Shown here one piece after another: positions 15,930-23,221 of a stretch of DNA of 24,966 nucleotides (positions are counted from its first letter, which is position 1; each line of letters begins with the position of its first letter). Made by a program: the position numbers and the translations under genes. This DNA is from a virus, in IMG/VR virus record IMGVR_UViG_3300027791_000124, positions 1 through 24,966 of that record; one strand, 5' to 3'. The notes beneath the pieces were generated by a model. That model did no database searches and was not told the DNA's origin. It saw only the letters and a program-made list of their open reading frames with translations.

Positions 15930-16585
15930 AGATCAAGTTCATTTTTTGCAATAATATAAGATTTAACAAACTCAGAGCGTACAATATCCTCAACCTGAAA
16001 CTCTATCAGATCAAACAGTCCCATACGCTCTAAAACTCGTATAAAATTTTGCAGTCCATTGTCCTTTAAATCTGCTTGTCGAAAGTCTCCACAGAATATA
16101 ACTCTACAGTTTTCACCCATTCGGGTAATAATAGAATCTAATTCGTGAAACGACATATTTTGACACTCATCAATGAGTATAACAGCATTACGGAGTGTGA
16201 TACCTCTAATAAAAGATGTTGTCATAAAATGAACTAGACCTTTCTGTTTTAAGATATCGTAAGCATCTCCTCTGCCAAATAAATCTATAGCAACATCTTT
16301 ATAAGGCTCTTCGTATACTGCGGCTTTCTCTTTCTCAGTACCTGGCAAAAAGCCCATATCACGAGTAGGAACAGCACTTCTTATAATAACAAACTGATTT
16401 GCTGTTTGTTTTACCATATCATCGTATGCTAGGTATGATGATATAAAGGTTTTTCCTGTACCCGCTAATCCGTGCAACACTAAATGTTGTGAAGATTCAA
16501 AGGCTTTTAATTGGTTACGTGTCAAAGGTTCTATCTCTCGTAGTTCTAAGCTAGCACCTGCTAAGGTTTTCTTTCTTTTAGCCAT
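15926..16585 (-). CDS. phoH: PhoH-like P-loop ATPase
   Basis: 219 aa, a single PhoH domain. Walker A is GLAGTGKT (39-46), then the PhoH hallmark RSAVPTRDMGFLPGTEKEK (69-87), the Walker B region VILIDECQNMS (135-145) and VIFCGDFRQADL (162-173). PhoH is common in marine phages. Its biochemical job in phages is unsettled; an RNA/DNA helicase-like or nucleic-acid ATPase role is likely. As I recall, T5 lacks PhoH at this place, so it looks like an insertion into a T5-like gene order. The start ATG follows the previous stop by 2 nt. Confidence 0.93.
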   Translation of the reverse strand: MAKRKKTLAGASLELREIEPLTRNQLKAFESSQHLVLHGLAGTGKTFISSYLAYDDMVKQTANQFVIIRSAVPTRDMGFLPGTEKEKAAVYEEPYKDVAIDLFGRGDAYDILKQKGLVHFMTTSFIRGITLRNAVILIDECQNMSFHELDSIITRMGENCRVIFCGDFRQADLKDNGLQNFIRVLERMGLFDLIEFQVEDIVRSEFVKSYIIAKNELDL

Positions 16586-16587
16586 AA

Positions 16588-17082
16588 TTATACTTTCTTT
16601 CTCGCATCCTTGAGTTTCGTTTCCGAGTACTCATATATCATCCACGGAAATCCGTTAAGATGTAAAACCCCTGCCCACTCATATCCAGTAGTGGGAGGGC
16701 GTGGTACAGTGAAAGGTGCATTATACCCTTTCACCCGTATAAGTGCAGCTGTGTCTTTAAGTTGCACTTCTTTAATTTTTAGATACTTTAGTTTGGCAAA
16801 CTTAGTTTTTTCATAGATAAAAGGCATTCCCTTGTTATCTATGAAATATTTTGTGCTTTGCTTCAGTAGTCCGTTGTGCGACATAATCATATGTTTTAGT
16901 ATATAAAGGTTTTTATGAGGGGTTTGCATTCTACGAGCACCTAATGTACCCCCTATTTGGTTTTTATCATCTACTACTTCGCCATCCACCCATAATATAC
17001 CGTCTGCTTTATCCCAATTACCAGAATGTAACAAGAATACTGGGAATTTAATCTTATTTGTATTTCTGTACGTTATAATCAT
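16588..17082 (-). CDS. Unknown protein between DNA polymerase and PhoH
   Basis: A 164-aa soluble protein, basic at the C-terminus (KLKDARKKV). Features include GILWVDGEVVDDKNQIGGTLGARRMQTP near the N-terminus and GYEWAGVLHLNGFPWMIYEYSE near the end. It has no recognised motif. I may have seen relatives in other phage replication blocks but can name no function. The ATG shares TAATG with the polymerase stop, so it is coupled to the polymerase; a replisome accessory role is possible but unproven. Confidence 0.75.
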   Translation of the reverse strand: MIITYRNTNKIKFPVFLLHSGNWDKADGILWVDGEVVDDKNQIGGTLGARRMQTPHKNLYILKHMIMSHNGLLKQSTKYFIDNKGMPFIYEKTKFAKLKYLKIKEVQLKDTAALIRVKGYNAPFTVPRPPTTGYEWAGVLHLNGFPWMIYEYSETKLKDARKKV

Positions 17083-19352
17083 TAGTCGCCGTATGCTTTT
17101 TCAAACTTACCTCCTGAATAATCCTCATGAATAATCTCGAAGTCACAACCTACTGGTACGCCAGGAATTGAAAGTCCTCTATCCAATTGCACAAATTTTG
17201 TTAGCTGTTGCATATACTCGTCAATCTCATCATCCGGCACTTCAGCCAGAATGGAGTCATGAACAAGAGCAAAGATTCTAGCTTTCTTACTGTTAGCTTT
17301 TATCCAACTGCCCATGTCTATAGCACCTAATAGGTTAATATCAGAAGCAGCAGACTGCACCAGAAAATTAAGACCAGACCTAATGCTATGACTCTGGATG
17401 CCTTTGTCTGTCGAAGCGACATTTGGTAATCTCCTTTTTCTACCGAAGTAGCTGTAAATGAATCCATTCTGTTGGATAAATTTTTGATTATTCTCAATCC
17501 ATTGTTTAAGCATGAAGAACTCTTCAAAGTAATCATCAATAACCTCTTGAGCTTCATTCCTGCTAAAAGGTTTTCCACTATCCTTTGTTACTTGTTCGCT
17601 AATCTTATTAGCACCAGCTCCGTACATAATACCAAAAGTTACAGCTTTAGCTGCCTGTCTTTGCATCTTATATAAATTTGCTACTTCATCTGCCTCGCAA
17701 GGTAGTTTAAATACTTTCTTTGCAATCTGCGAGTGGAAGTTTCCACCTGCTCGAAACACTTCAATCAATGCTTTATCTTTTGCTAAGATAGCTGCAACAT
17801 ACACTTCTGCTGTTGTTAAATCCATTGCGACTATTTTATGCCCTGGGGCAGCTTTAATACAACCTTTTACAATAGGGTTATCCCTAGGTAGTTGCTGCAT
17901 ATTAAGTTTACCGCTAGAACTAAGCCTACCACTAGTAGTACTATGGAGGTTGAAACCCGTACGTAATCTACTATCTCTATCCAACTGCGGTATGATTTTG
18001 TCCAGATAAGTATTTTTAATCTTAGATTTTTGTCGAATTGCAAGTATGAGCTCGGGCACTTCAGATTGCGATGAGAGCTCTTGAAGTACTTCTGCATCTG
18101 TTGAATTCGCTCCTGTACCAGTCTTCTTTCCAGTAGGATTGAGACCCAGGAAATCGAAAAGTAAAGAGCGTAGCTGCATAGTACTATTAGGATTAAAATC
18201 TTTTCCATTCTTTTTCTCGAATTTACTAATAGCAGGATTCTTATACAGCTCTATAATAGCCAAGTCAATCTCATCTTGCATTAGTGCTTGGGACTTTATT
18301 AGTCTGCCCATATCAAACGGAACACCATTATCCTGAATATCTGTTAGGAACCTGCATCCGGGTATAAGTATGTTATCATATACTTTAGCTAAGCGTTTGT
18401 TTTGTTTAATTTTTACAAATTTCTCGTAAAGGAGAAAAGTTACTACAGCATCCAGCGCGGCATAGTCTTTCATCAAATCAAAAGGAATTACATCCCAAGT
18501 GAATTCGTTTTTAAGTACACCATGCTCTTTGCGATACTTCTGCATCCAATCATACATACCCTTTTCGTAATCACCATAGCTTGTGTACTTCATAGCTAGC
18601 TGTTTCAGGCCGTGAGTGCCTGGGTTCTCATCAATCAAGTAGTGTAAAAGCATTGTGTCCTCAAAGCGAGGAAACTTAAAGTTGAAATGGTACTCAAAGA
18701 AAGCCAAATCAAACTTTGCATTGTGAAAGATAACTACTTTTTCGTTAAACAACTGTTGAAGTAATTCTTCTGTGGTCTCATCAAAGCATTCCGTATCTAT
18801 GTAAACCCCATAATCTCTCTCATAGCTAATAGAACACCCTAGCATATGCCCATCACGAGGATACAACCCAGTAGTTTCTGAGTCAAGGGAAATGTATGGA
18901 GTATCTGATGCAATAGCTTTGCGAATCCAATCGTTGGCTACTTCTGTATCTTGTATCCCTATAGCCTGCTCGGGACGCACTGTTACATCTTCTTTATTAT
19001 CTGTGATATATTCCACGATAGATTTCATACTAGCATCCCAAGTACTCTGCGCTTCTGGCTTGAAAGCCAGCATAGCAGGGTTAATAATGGGAAGGAACTT
19101 CTCTTCTACTCGTTTACCAGAATACTCTGTAATAGAGTTAATCGGGGTGAAATATTTTAACGCATCACTACCTACTAGGATAACCCAGTCGTAGTTGTCT
19201 ATATTTATTTCTATGTCACAATCTCGTTTTAGTACTTTCTTGAGATGAGGGTCTGAACACAGTTGGTACTGGTCAAACTCAAACGCTCCATCGAAAGCAT
19301 CTTTAAAATTGGTCTTACTTGGTTTCGTTTCTACTAATGCAACTTTAGGCAT
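17082..19352 (-). CDS. Family A DNA polymerase with 3'-5' exonuclease (T5 D9 type)
   Basis: 756 aa, the replicative polymerase. The proofreading domain has Exo I SLDSETTG (Asp157, Glu159), Exo II FHNAKFDLAFF (Asp215) and Exo III DYAALDAVV (Tyr297, Asp301). The polymerase domain has motif A VAMDLTTAEVYVAA (Asp511, Glu516), motif B RQAAKAVTFGIMYG (Arg565, Lys569, Phe573, Tyr577) and motif C LVHDSILAEV (Asp699). Phe573 aligns with E. coli Phe762. Two departures from bacterial Pol I stand out: Tyr518 in place of the motif A Arg, and Ser700 in place of the motif C Glu. There is no 5' nuclease domain; that is a separate gene here. The 5' end overlaps the primase stop by 8 nt. Helicase, primase and polymerase are adjacent, as in the T5 D6-D7-D9 order. 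Confidence 0.95.
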   Translation of the reverse strand: MPKVALVETKPSKTNFKDAFDGAFEFDQYQLCSDPHLKKVLKRDCDIEINIDNYDWVILVGSDALKYFTPINSITEYSGKRVEEKFLPIINPAMLAFKPEAQSTWDASMKSIVEYITDNKEDVTVRPEQAIGIQDTEVANDWIRKAIASDTPYISLDSETTGLYPRDGHMLGCSISYERDYGVYIDTECFDETTEELLQQLFNEKVVIFHNAKFDLAFFEYHFNFKFPRFEDTMLLHYLIDENPGTHGLKQLAMKYTSYGDYEKGMYDWMQKYRKEHGVLKNEFTWDVIPFDLMKDYAALDAVVTFLLYEKFVKIKQNKRLAKVYDNILIPGCRFLTDIQDNGVPFDMGRLIKSQALMQDEIDLAIIELYKNPAISKFEKKNGKDFNPNSTMQLRSLLFDFLGLNPTGKKTGTGANSTDAEVLQELSSQSEVPELILAIRQKSKIKNTYLDKIIPQLDRDSRLRTGFNLHSTTSGRLSSSGKLNMQQLPRDNPIVKGCIKAAPGHKIVAMDLTTAEVYVAAILAKDKALIEVFRAGGNFHSQIAKKVFKLPCEADEVANLYKMQRQAAKAVTFGIMYGAGANKISEQVTKDSGKPFSRNEAQEVIDDYFEEFFMLKQWIENNQKFIQQNGFIYSYFGRKRRLPNVASTDKGIQSHSIRSGLNFLVQSAASDINLLGAIDMGSWIKANSKKARIFALVHDSILAEVPDDEIDEYMQQLTKFVQLDRGLSIPGVPVGCDFEIIHEDYSGGKFEKAYGD

Positions 19353-20172
19353 ATAATTTTCTCTTTAGTTTTAATACTGTTGATTCTGTTAGCCCACCTG
19401 GGTCTTTATCCTTAAAGCATATGTTTCTAGAGGTCATTCCTACTCTTTCGCACATCTCTTTTACTATTACGGCAGCATCTTGTCCTGCCGTGTCTCCATC
19501 GAAGAAGATATCTACTGACTCAACTCCTTGAATGGATAACATTCTTAGTTTATCTTCATTTATGTTCTTTGTACCAAAGCAACACACGGCATTATCTAGT
19601 CCTTTATCATGAAGGTTTATCATATCAAATATACCTTCTACTAGTATTACAGACCCTTGTTTGGGCTCTGCTACAGGGTACAAAGGCATCTTCGCACCCG
19701 CAGGCGAGATCATATACTTAGGTGTTCCACCTGTAGTATGACGGCCATTAAAGGCTGCTATTCTGCCTGATATGTTTCGTACAGGAAAAACAACTCTCCC
19801 AATATAATCTGGGTCGTGGTGTTGAAATGCTTCGAACTTTTTATACGTTTCTGGTTTAATATTTCGCCAGTCTCCCGTATAAGGCACACTACCTTGGGGA
19901 AACGCCAAACCAATACTTTCTGACCGCTTTTCTTTAATTATTTTTTTAAAAAGCTCCCTTCGTACTTGTAAATAGTTTGGCGTTTCCCCAAAGTGGGTGA
20001 ATATACTCCCCTTGTGTCCACAAGAGAAGCACTGAAAAATACCAGTAATGCGATCTATACGCATACTAGGATTACGATCAGCGTGTTCTGGGTTCAGGCA
20101 GCTTACAAGACAATCCCCTCCTTTCGGTATGAAGTATACTTGTCTAGAATTTAATAGTTCCTCTACTGTCAC
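19345..20172 (-). CDS. DnaG-type primase with zinc finger and TOPRIM domain (T5 D7 type)
   Basis: A 275-aa primase that makes RNA primers for lagging-strand synthesis. The N-terminal zinc-binding domain has Cys25/His30 (CLNPEHADRNPS) and Cys48/Cys51 (FQCFSCGHKG). The TOPRIM catalytic domain has ILVEGIFDMI (Glu179) and DIFFDGDTAGQDA (Asp225, Asp227). It is much shorter than bacterial DnaG and lacks a helicase-binding C-terminus; the helicase is encoded just upstream as a separate protein. The start is GTG with AAGGA 8 nt upstream, and a promoter lies about 30 bp before it. The last 8 nt overlap the polymerase start. Confidence 0.93.
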   Translation of the reverse strand: MTVEELLNSRQVYFIPKGGDCLVSCLNPEHADRNPSMRIDRITGIFQCFSCGHKGSIFTHFGETPNYLQVRRELFKKIIKEKRSESIGLAFPQGSVPYTGDWRNIKPETYKKFEAFQHHDPDYIGRVVFPVRNISGRIAAFNGRHTTGGTPKYMISPAGAKMPLYPVAEPKQGSVILVEGIFDMINLHDKGLDNAVCCFGTKNINEDKLRMLSIQGVESVDIFFDGDTAGQDAAVIVKEMCERVGMTSRNICFKDKDPGGLTESTVLKLKRKLYA

Positions 20173-20202
20173 TTGCCTATTCCTTATCGTAATTATTGTG
20201 AT

Positions 20203-20231
20203 ATTATACGGTATTTAACCTAAGAAATCAA
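20203..20231 (-). promoter_or_regulatory. Sigma70 promoter for primase-polymerase
   Basis: On the - strand TTGATT (20231-20226), a 17-bp spacer, then TATAAT (20208-20203). The spacer end (ATACCG) and the CTTGA before it match the ligase promoters. The predicted start is near 20196, giving a leader of about 24 nt before the primase GTG. It sits in the 67-bp gap after the helicase gene. Confidence 0.8.
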
Positions 20232-20239
20232 GAACTATT

Positions 20240-21580
20240 TTAAATATCGTTTATATCTTCGCCCGTTTTATGTGAGGAATCTTCTTTTTCTTTAGGAGTT
20301 AACGCAGACTCAGGGCCAATTTTTAAACTATCCCAGTCTACTACTGATGTGAAGGACTTCATAGAAGCTGAACGCATCTTGACACAGGTAAATGTCATAC
20401 AAGCATCTTCGTGGTCCCAGGTCTCCAAGGTATAGGCTGCATCTGCAGCGTCAAGAATACCTTTAGCGAACCTAGCCTCTCCTGTAGCGTCGGTTTGATA
20501 TGGAGAAATTACGGTACAATCATACTCTTGAGCCATTGATTTCAATGCTTTACTTACTTCGATCTGTTCTGTCCAGTCGTATTGTTTGCCTGGAACAGAA
20601 GACCGCTTGACTTGGTTAATATAATCCACTATGATAACTCCAATATTCAGAGACTTGACTTTTTTGTCAAGCTCGGCACGAATTTTAGAGAGTGTGAGAG
20701 AAGGATCATACACTACATCCAACTGATTAGTCGGGAGGAGCTCTCCAGTCTTCAGCTTGGCATGAAACTTATCAAAATCACGGTGGTCTTTATATTCAGT
20801 CAAGCGATCTTGTCCAACAACAAAACGATTTGCCCACCACGTAGCAACACTTTCCCACTCAGTTACACTAAGATTCTTAGTGCGAAGTCGTGAAAAAGGA
20901 ATTTCTGTAGCAATAGAACAACACCGTTGTAGTATAGAGCGACTATCCATCTCAATAGTGAAATAGATAGCCGACTTACCCAAAGCGTGTACGTTATTTG
21001 CGATATTAGCGCATATAACAGACTTACCTGACCCTCGTTTACCACCAATCATTACCAAGTCTCTTGGAGAGAATTGGATTTCCTGGTCGTACTCTTCATT
21101 AAGACCGAGAGGCACGTATTTAGCTAAATCTTCTTCTGGTTCAAACAGGTCAATACGTTGCATACTTTCCTGTGGGTCTTCGAGGTCAACCTTATCTTCA
21201 ATGTCCATGACAATTTGATGTAGGTGTTGTACTGACTCTTGTGCATCCTCAAATGCTACAGAGTTTTCTACATAATCCTCTAGTGAATCCAGAATTTCTT
21301 TTTGAGTATATTCGTTTTTAAGATACTGTAAAAGCATATCGGGGTCTGCATCGACCTCGACAGCTTCAATTGCGTAAAGTTTTTCACGGGTAGCAGAATC
21401 ACGAATTTCATACTGCAAATCTTCTATAGAGGGCATCTTATGGAACGTTTCGCAATGTTTATCAATAATCTTATAAAGACTGTGATATTCTGCTGGCAAA
21501 TAATGCTTGTGAGTAACACTCCAGGTCTGAAAGTCCTGCAAGGTTAGCACCTGCTTTATTAGAGCACTAGCGATGTTCAA
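20240..21580 (-). CDS. DnaB-type replicative helicase (T5 D6 / T4 gp41 type)
   Basis: A 446-aa hexameric RecA-fold helicase. The N-terminal 140 residues are helical, as in DnaB-like N domains. The motor has Walker A GGKRGSGKS (179-187), a Glu-containing IYFTIEMDSRS (motif H1a), Walker B IGVIIVDYINQ (313-323), and VISPYQTDATGE (motif H3-like, with Gln362). The C-terminus is acidic (EDSSHKTGEDINDI). The start is a TTG at 21580 with GGGAG 7 nt upstream; no better start exists in frame. A UUCG-loop terminator lies just upstream, and no consensus promoter is visible in the 84-bp gap, so expression may depend on read-through. Confidence 0.92.
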   Translation of the reverse strand: MNIASALIKQVLTLQDFQTWSVTHKHYLPAEYHSLYKIIDKHCETFHKMPSIEDLQYEIRDSATREKLYAIEAVEVDADPDMLLQYLKNEYTQKEILDSLEDYVENSVAFEDAQESVQHLHQIVMDIEDKVDLEDPQESMQRIDLFEPEEDLAKYVPLGLNEEYDQEIQFSPRDLVMIGGKRGSGKSVICANIANNVHALGKSAIYFTIEMDSRSILQRCCSIATEIPFSRLRTKNLSVTEWESVATWWANRFVVGQDRLTEYKDHRDFDKFHAKLKTGELLPTNQLDVVYDPSLTLSKIRAELDKKVKSLNIGVIIVDYINQVKRSSVPGKQYDWTEQIEVSKALKSMAQEYDCTVISPYQTDATGEARFAKGILDAADAAYTLETWDHEDACMTFTCVKMRSASMKSFTSVVDWDSLKIGPESALTPKEKEDSSHKTGEDINDI

Positions 21581-21602
21581 TGAGATTCTCCCGAAATCAT
21601 AT

Positions 21603-21633
21603 AAAAGTTGAGCAGACCCCGAAGAGCCTGCTC
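21603..21633 (-). terminator. UUCG-loop intrinsic terminator after the four-repeat DNA-binding gene
   Basis: In the - strand RNA a 10-bp stem (GAGCAGGCUC / GGGUCUGCUC, with two G-U pairs) is closed by a UUCG tetraloop (21610-21633) and followed by UUUU (21606-21603). A second perfect hairpin, GACTAC-TCAA-GTAGTC (21641-21656), lies between the gene stop and this terminator. The order stop, hairpin, terminator fits 3'-end protection and termination of an abundant mRNA. Confidence 0.8.
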
Positions 21634-21664
21634 AGGTTGTGACTACTTGAGTAGTCGTGAAAGA

Positions 21665-22390
21665 TTAAGCAGAAGCTTTTTCTTTCTTAGACGCGCCATC
21701 ATAGTCAGCGGCTGAAAGGCCACGACGAGTCAGCATAGTCTTGACACCGCGAGCTGTTTTGCCAATCGCTTCAGCAATTGTTTCTACAGTCAGGCTACCG
21801 ATATCAGAGATAGCAGCCAAAGGATCTACTTTAGAAGAACCTTTAGTGGTTTCTTGACGAGGGATAGCATCAATGTCACCTGAACGAAGAAGGCTGAGAG
21901 CCTTGCCGCGTACAGAGTTTACGGAACGGTCTAGCTCAGCTGCGATAGCTTCAACGAAAGCACCATTTTGTACCATAGTTACAAAAACTTCTTCTTCAGC
22001 AGGAGAGTACGTGCGTACAGCTTCTACTTTAGGAGCAGGTTTAACGTGGCTAGTAAGTTCCATAGAGAGGATCTTGCCTTGAATTGACTTAGGAGAGAAA
22101 GCACCATCTTCGAAAAGACCTGCAATTTCAGCGTAAGTGTATTCACCGCTATTGTCTTGGACAAAAGCGTCAAGAGTAGCTTCTTGTGCGTCTGAGAAAG
22201 CTCGAACAGCACTAGCAGAAGCCAGTTCAACGTCATGACCCATCTTTCGCAGTTTGCTTGAGATAGAACGAGTTGAGGTTTCAAGGTCAACAGCAGCTTC
22301 TGCTACAGTTGCTTGAGAAACGGGGCTTTCGCCACCGACAAATTCGGTTAACTGAGCAGTACGCTCGTCAGTCCATTTAGGTAAAGCCAT
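21665..22390 (-). CDS. DNA-binding protein of four helix-turn-helix-like repeats (T5 D5 position)
   Basis: 241 aa built of four related units at about 5-55, 64-117, 128-172 and 196-227. Each begins with an aromatic/acidic helix (KWTDERTAQL, FSDAQEATLD, YSPAEEEVFV) and ends in a recognition-helix-like segment (RSISSKLRKMG, KSIQGKILSME, NSVRGKALSLL, RGVKTMLTRRG). The repeats recall SANT/homeodomain-like or sigma-region-4-like folds. The C-terminal tail is basic (SKKEKASA). In T5 the gene between ligase and helicase is D5, an abundant DNA-binding regulator; this is a good positional match. The ATG has GGAG 7 nt upstream. GC-rich codon choice (CGT for Arg, GCT/GCA for Ala), a strong ribosome site and a UUCG terminator point to high expression. 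Confidence 0.75.
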   Translation of the reverse strand: MALPKWTDERTAQLTEFVGGESPVSQATVAEAAVDLETSTRSISSKLRKMGHDVELASASAVRAFSDAQEATLDAFVQDNSGEYTYAEIAGLFEDGAFSPKSIQGKILSMELTSHVKPAPKVEAVRTYSPAEEEVFVTMVQNGAFVEAIAAELDRSVNSVRGKALSLLRSGDIDAIPRQETTKGSSKVDPLAAISDIGSLTVETIAEAIGKTARGVKTMLTRRGLSAADYDGASKKEKASA

Positions 22391-22392
22391 TT

Positions 22393-23142
22393 TTATTCTC
22401 CAATAAAATTAAAAAGGTTAGTTATGATTTGAATGCCAGAAGCCCTGGCTTTCTTAGTTTTAGCGGACTCTATTCCGCTTTCGTTTACTAAGATGGTTAC
22501 ATCTTTTGTGAGGGTACTTTTGACAACATAACCAAGCTCTTCTAATACTTTGTGAGCCTCGGCTTTATTTGAATAAGAGGTAAGTTTACCACTAATACAA
22601 ACAACTCCTTGAGGTGTATTTGTTGCCTGAGACTTCTCAAACTTAAAACTAAACGGAAGTAAACTTACCTGATATAACTCGCGTTCGAGCCAATCACAAA
22701 GACTTTTAGTAGACTTCTCACCTAAACCTGCCTTGCGGCACAATTCGTAGTCTATTTCTTCTATATCAATGCAGACCTTGGAAAGTTTTTCCGAAGCAGT
22801 CTTACCGATAAGAGGTATGCTAAAAGCGGGGAGTAATACGTTTAGTGGAGCTTTCTTTGATCTTTCTAGCTCATCTACTAACTTCGCGGCAATACGAGAA
22901 GAGCTAATCGCATCGTCTATATCCTGTAAAGACAAAGAGTAAAGCTCCTCAAGTGAGACAATACCGAGTTTTACAAGTGTAGCTGGGCCTAAGCCTTTAA
23001 TCTTCAGCGTTTTGGCGAAGTGTTCGATAAGTTTAATAAGTTTAGAACCACAAGTTGGGTTCCTACAAAACAAAAGATAGTTTACCTCCTCTAACACCGA
23101 GCTGCACGAAGGGCAGTTTGTTGGAGCTTCGATTACGGTCAT
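22393..23142 (-). CDS. ligB: NAD-dependent DNA ligase, C-terminal half (zinc finger, HhH, BRCT)
   Basis: 249 aa equivalent to the C-terminal part of bacterial LigA. A four-Cys zinc finger (CPSC at 10-13, CRNPTC at 26-31) leads to helix-hairpin-helix repeats (LKIKGLGPATLVKLGI; IPLIGKTASEKL) and a BRCT domain (GVVCISGKLTSYSNKAEAHKVLE to the end). It lacks the adenylation domain, so it must act with the product of the upstream gene. T5 also encodes ligase in two subunits. It has its own consensus promoter and a GAGG site 7 nt before the ATG. It ends 2 nt before the four-repeat DNA-binding gene, with which it is surely cotranscribed. The symbol follows T5 usage, not bacterial LigB. Confidence 0.9.
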   Translation of the reverse strand: MTVIEAPTNCPSCSSVLEEVNYLLFCRNPTCGSKLIKLIEHFAKTLKIKGLGPATLVKLGIVSLEELYSLSLQDIDDAISSSRIAAKLVDELERSKKAPLNVLLPAFSIPLIGKTASEKLSKVCIDIEEIDYELCRKAGLGEKSTKSLCDWLERELYQVSLLPFSFKFEKSQATNTPQGVVCISGKLTSYSNKAEAHKVLEELGYVVKSTLTKDVTILVNESGIESAKTKKARASGIQIITNLFNFIGE

Positions 23143-23168
23143 TGCTATTCCTCTGAATTTGAATAAGT

Positions 23169-23197
23169 ATTATACGGCTTTTTAAGGTTTTTGTCAA
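23169..23197 (-). promoter_or_regulatory. Consensus sigma70 promoter for the ligase C-half gene
   Basis: On the - strand TTGACA (23197-23192), a 17-bp spacer, then TATAAT (23174-23169), both perfect. The spacer ends CCTTAAAAAGCCG, nearly identical to the spacer end of the promoter at 24181-24209. The predicted start near 23162 gives a leader of about 20 nt. It occupies the 79-bp gap between the two ligase genes. Confidence 0.88.
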
Positions 23198-23221
23198 GAA
23201 GTATTTTTCACAAGGTACCAA

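Noticed and set aside
16587-16615. TATAAT-like box before phoH
   Set aside because: The -35 position reads ACTCAA and the box lies 1-2 bases from the phoH ATG.
17867-18208. 113-codon - strand frame inside the polymerase gene with hydrophobic stretches
   Set aside because: It lies fully inside the polymerase, whose motifs are intact across this region, and has no ribosome site.
18892-19194. 100-codon + strand frame opposite the polymerase gene
   Set aside because: Antisense to the exonuclease domain of the polymerase, with no promoter or ribosome site.
20582-20893. 103-codon + strand frame opposite the helicase gene
   Set aside because: It is antisense to a well-supported helicase and shows no motif or translation signal.
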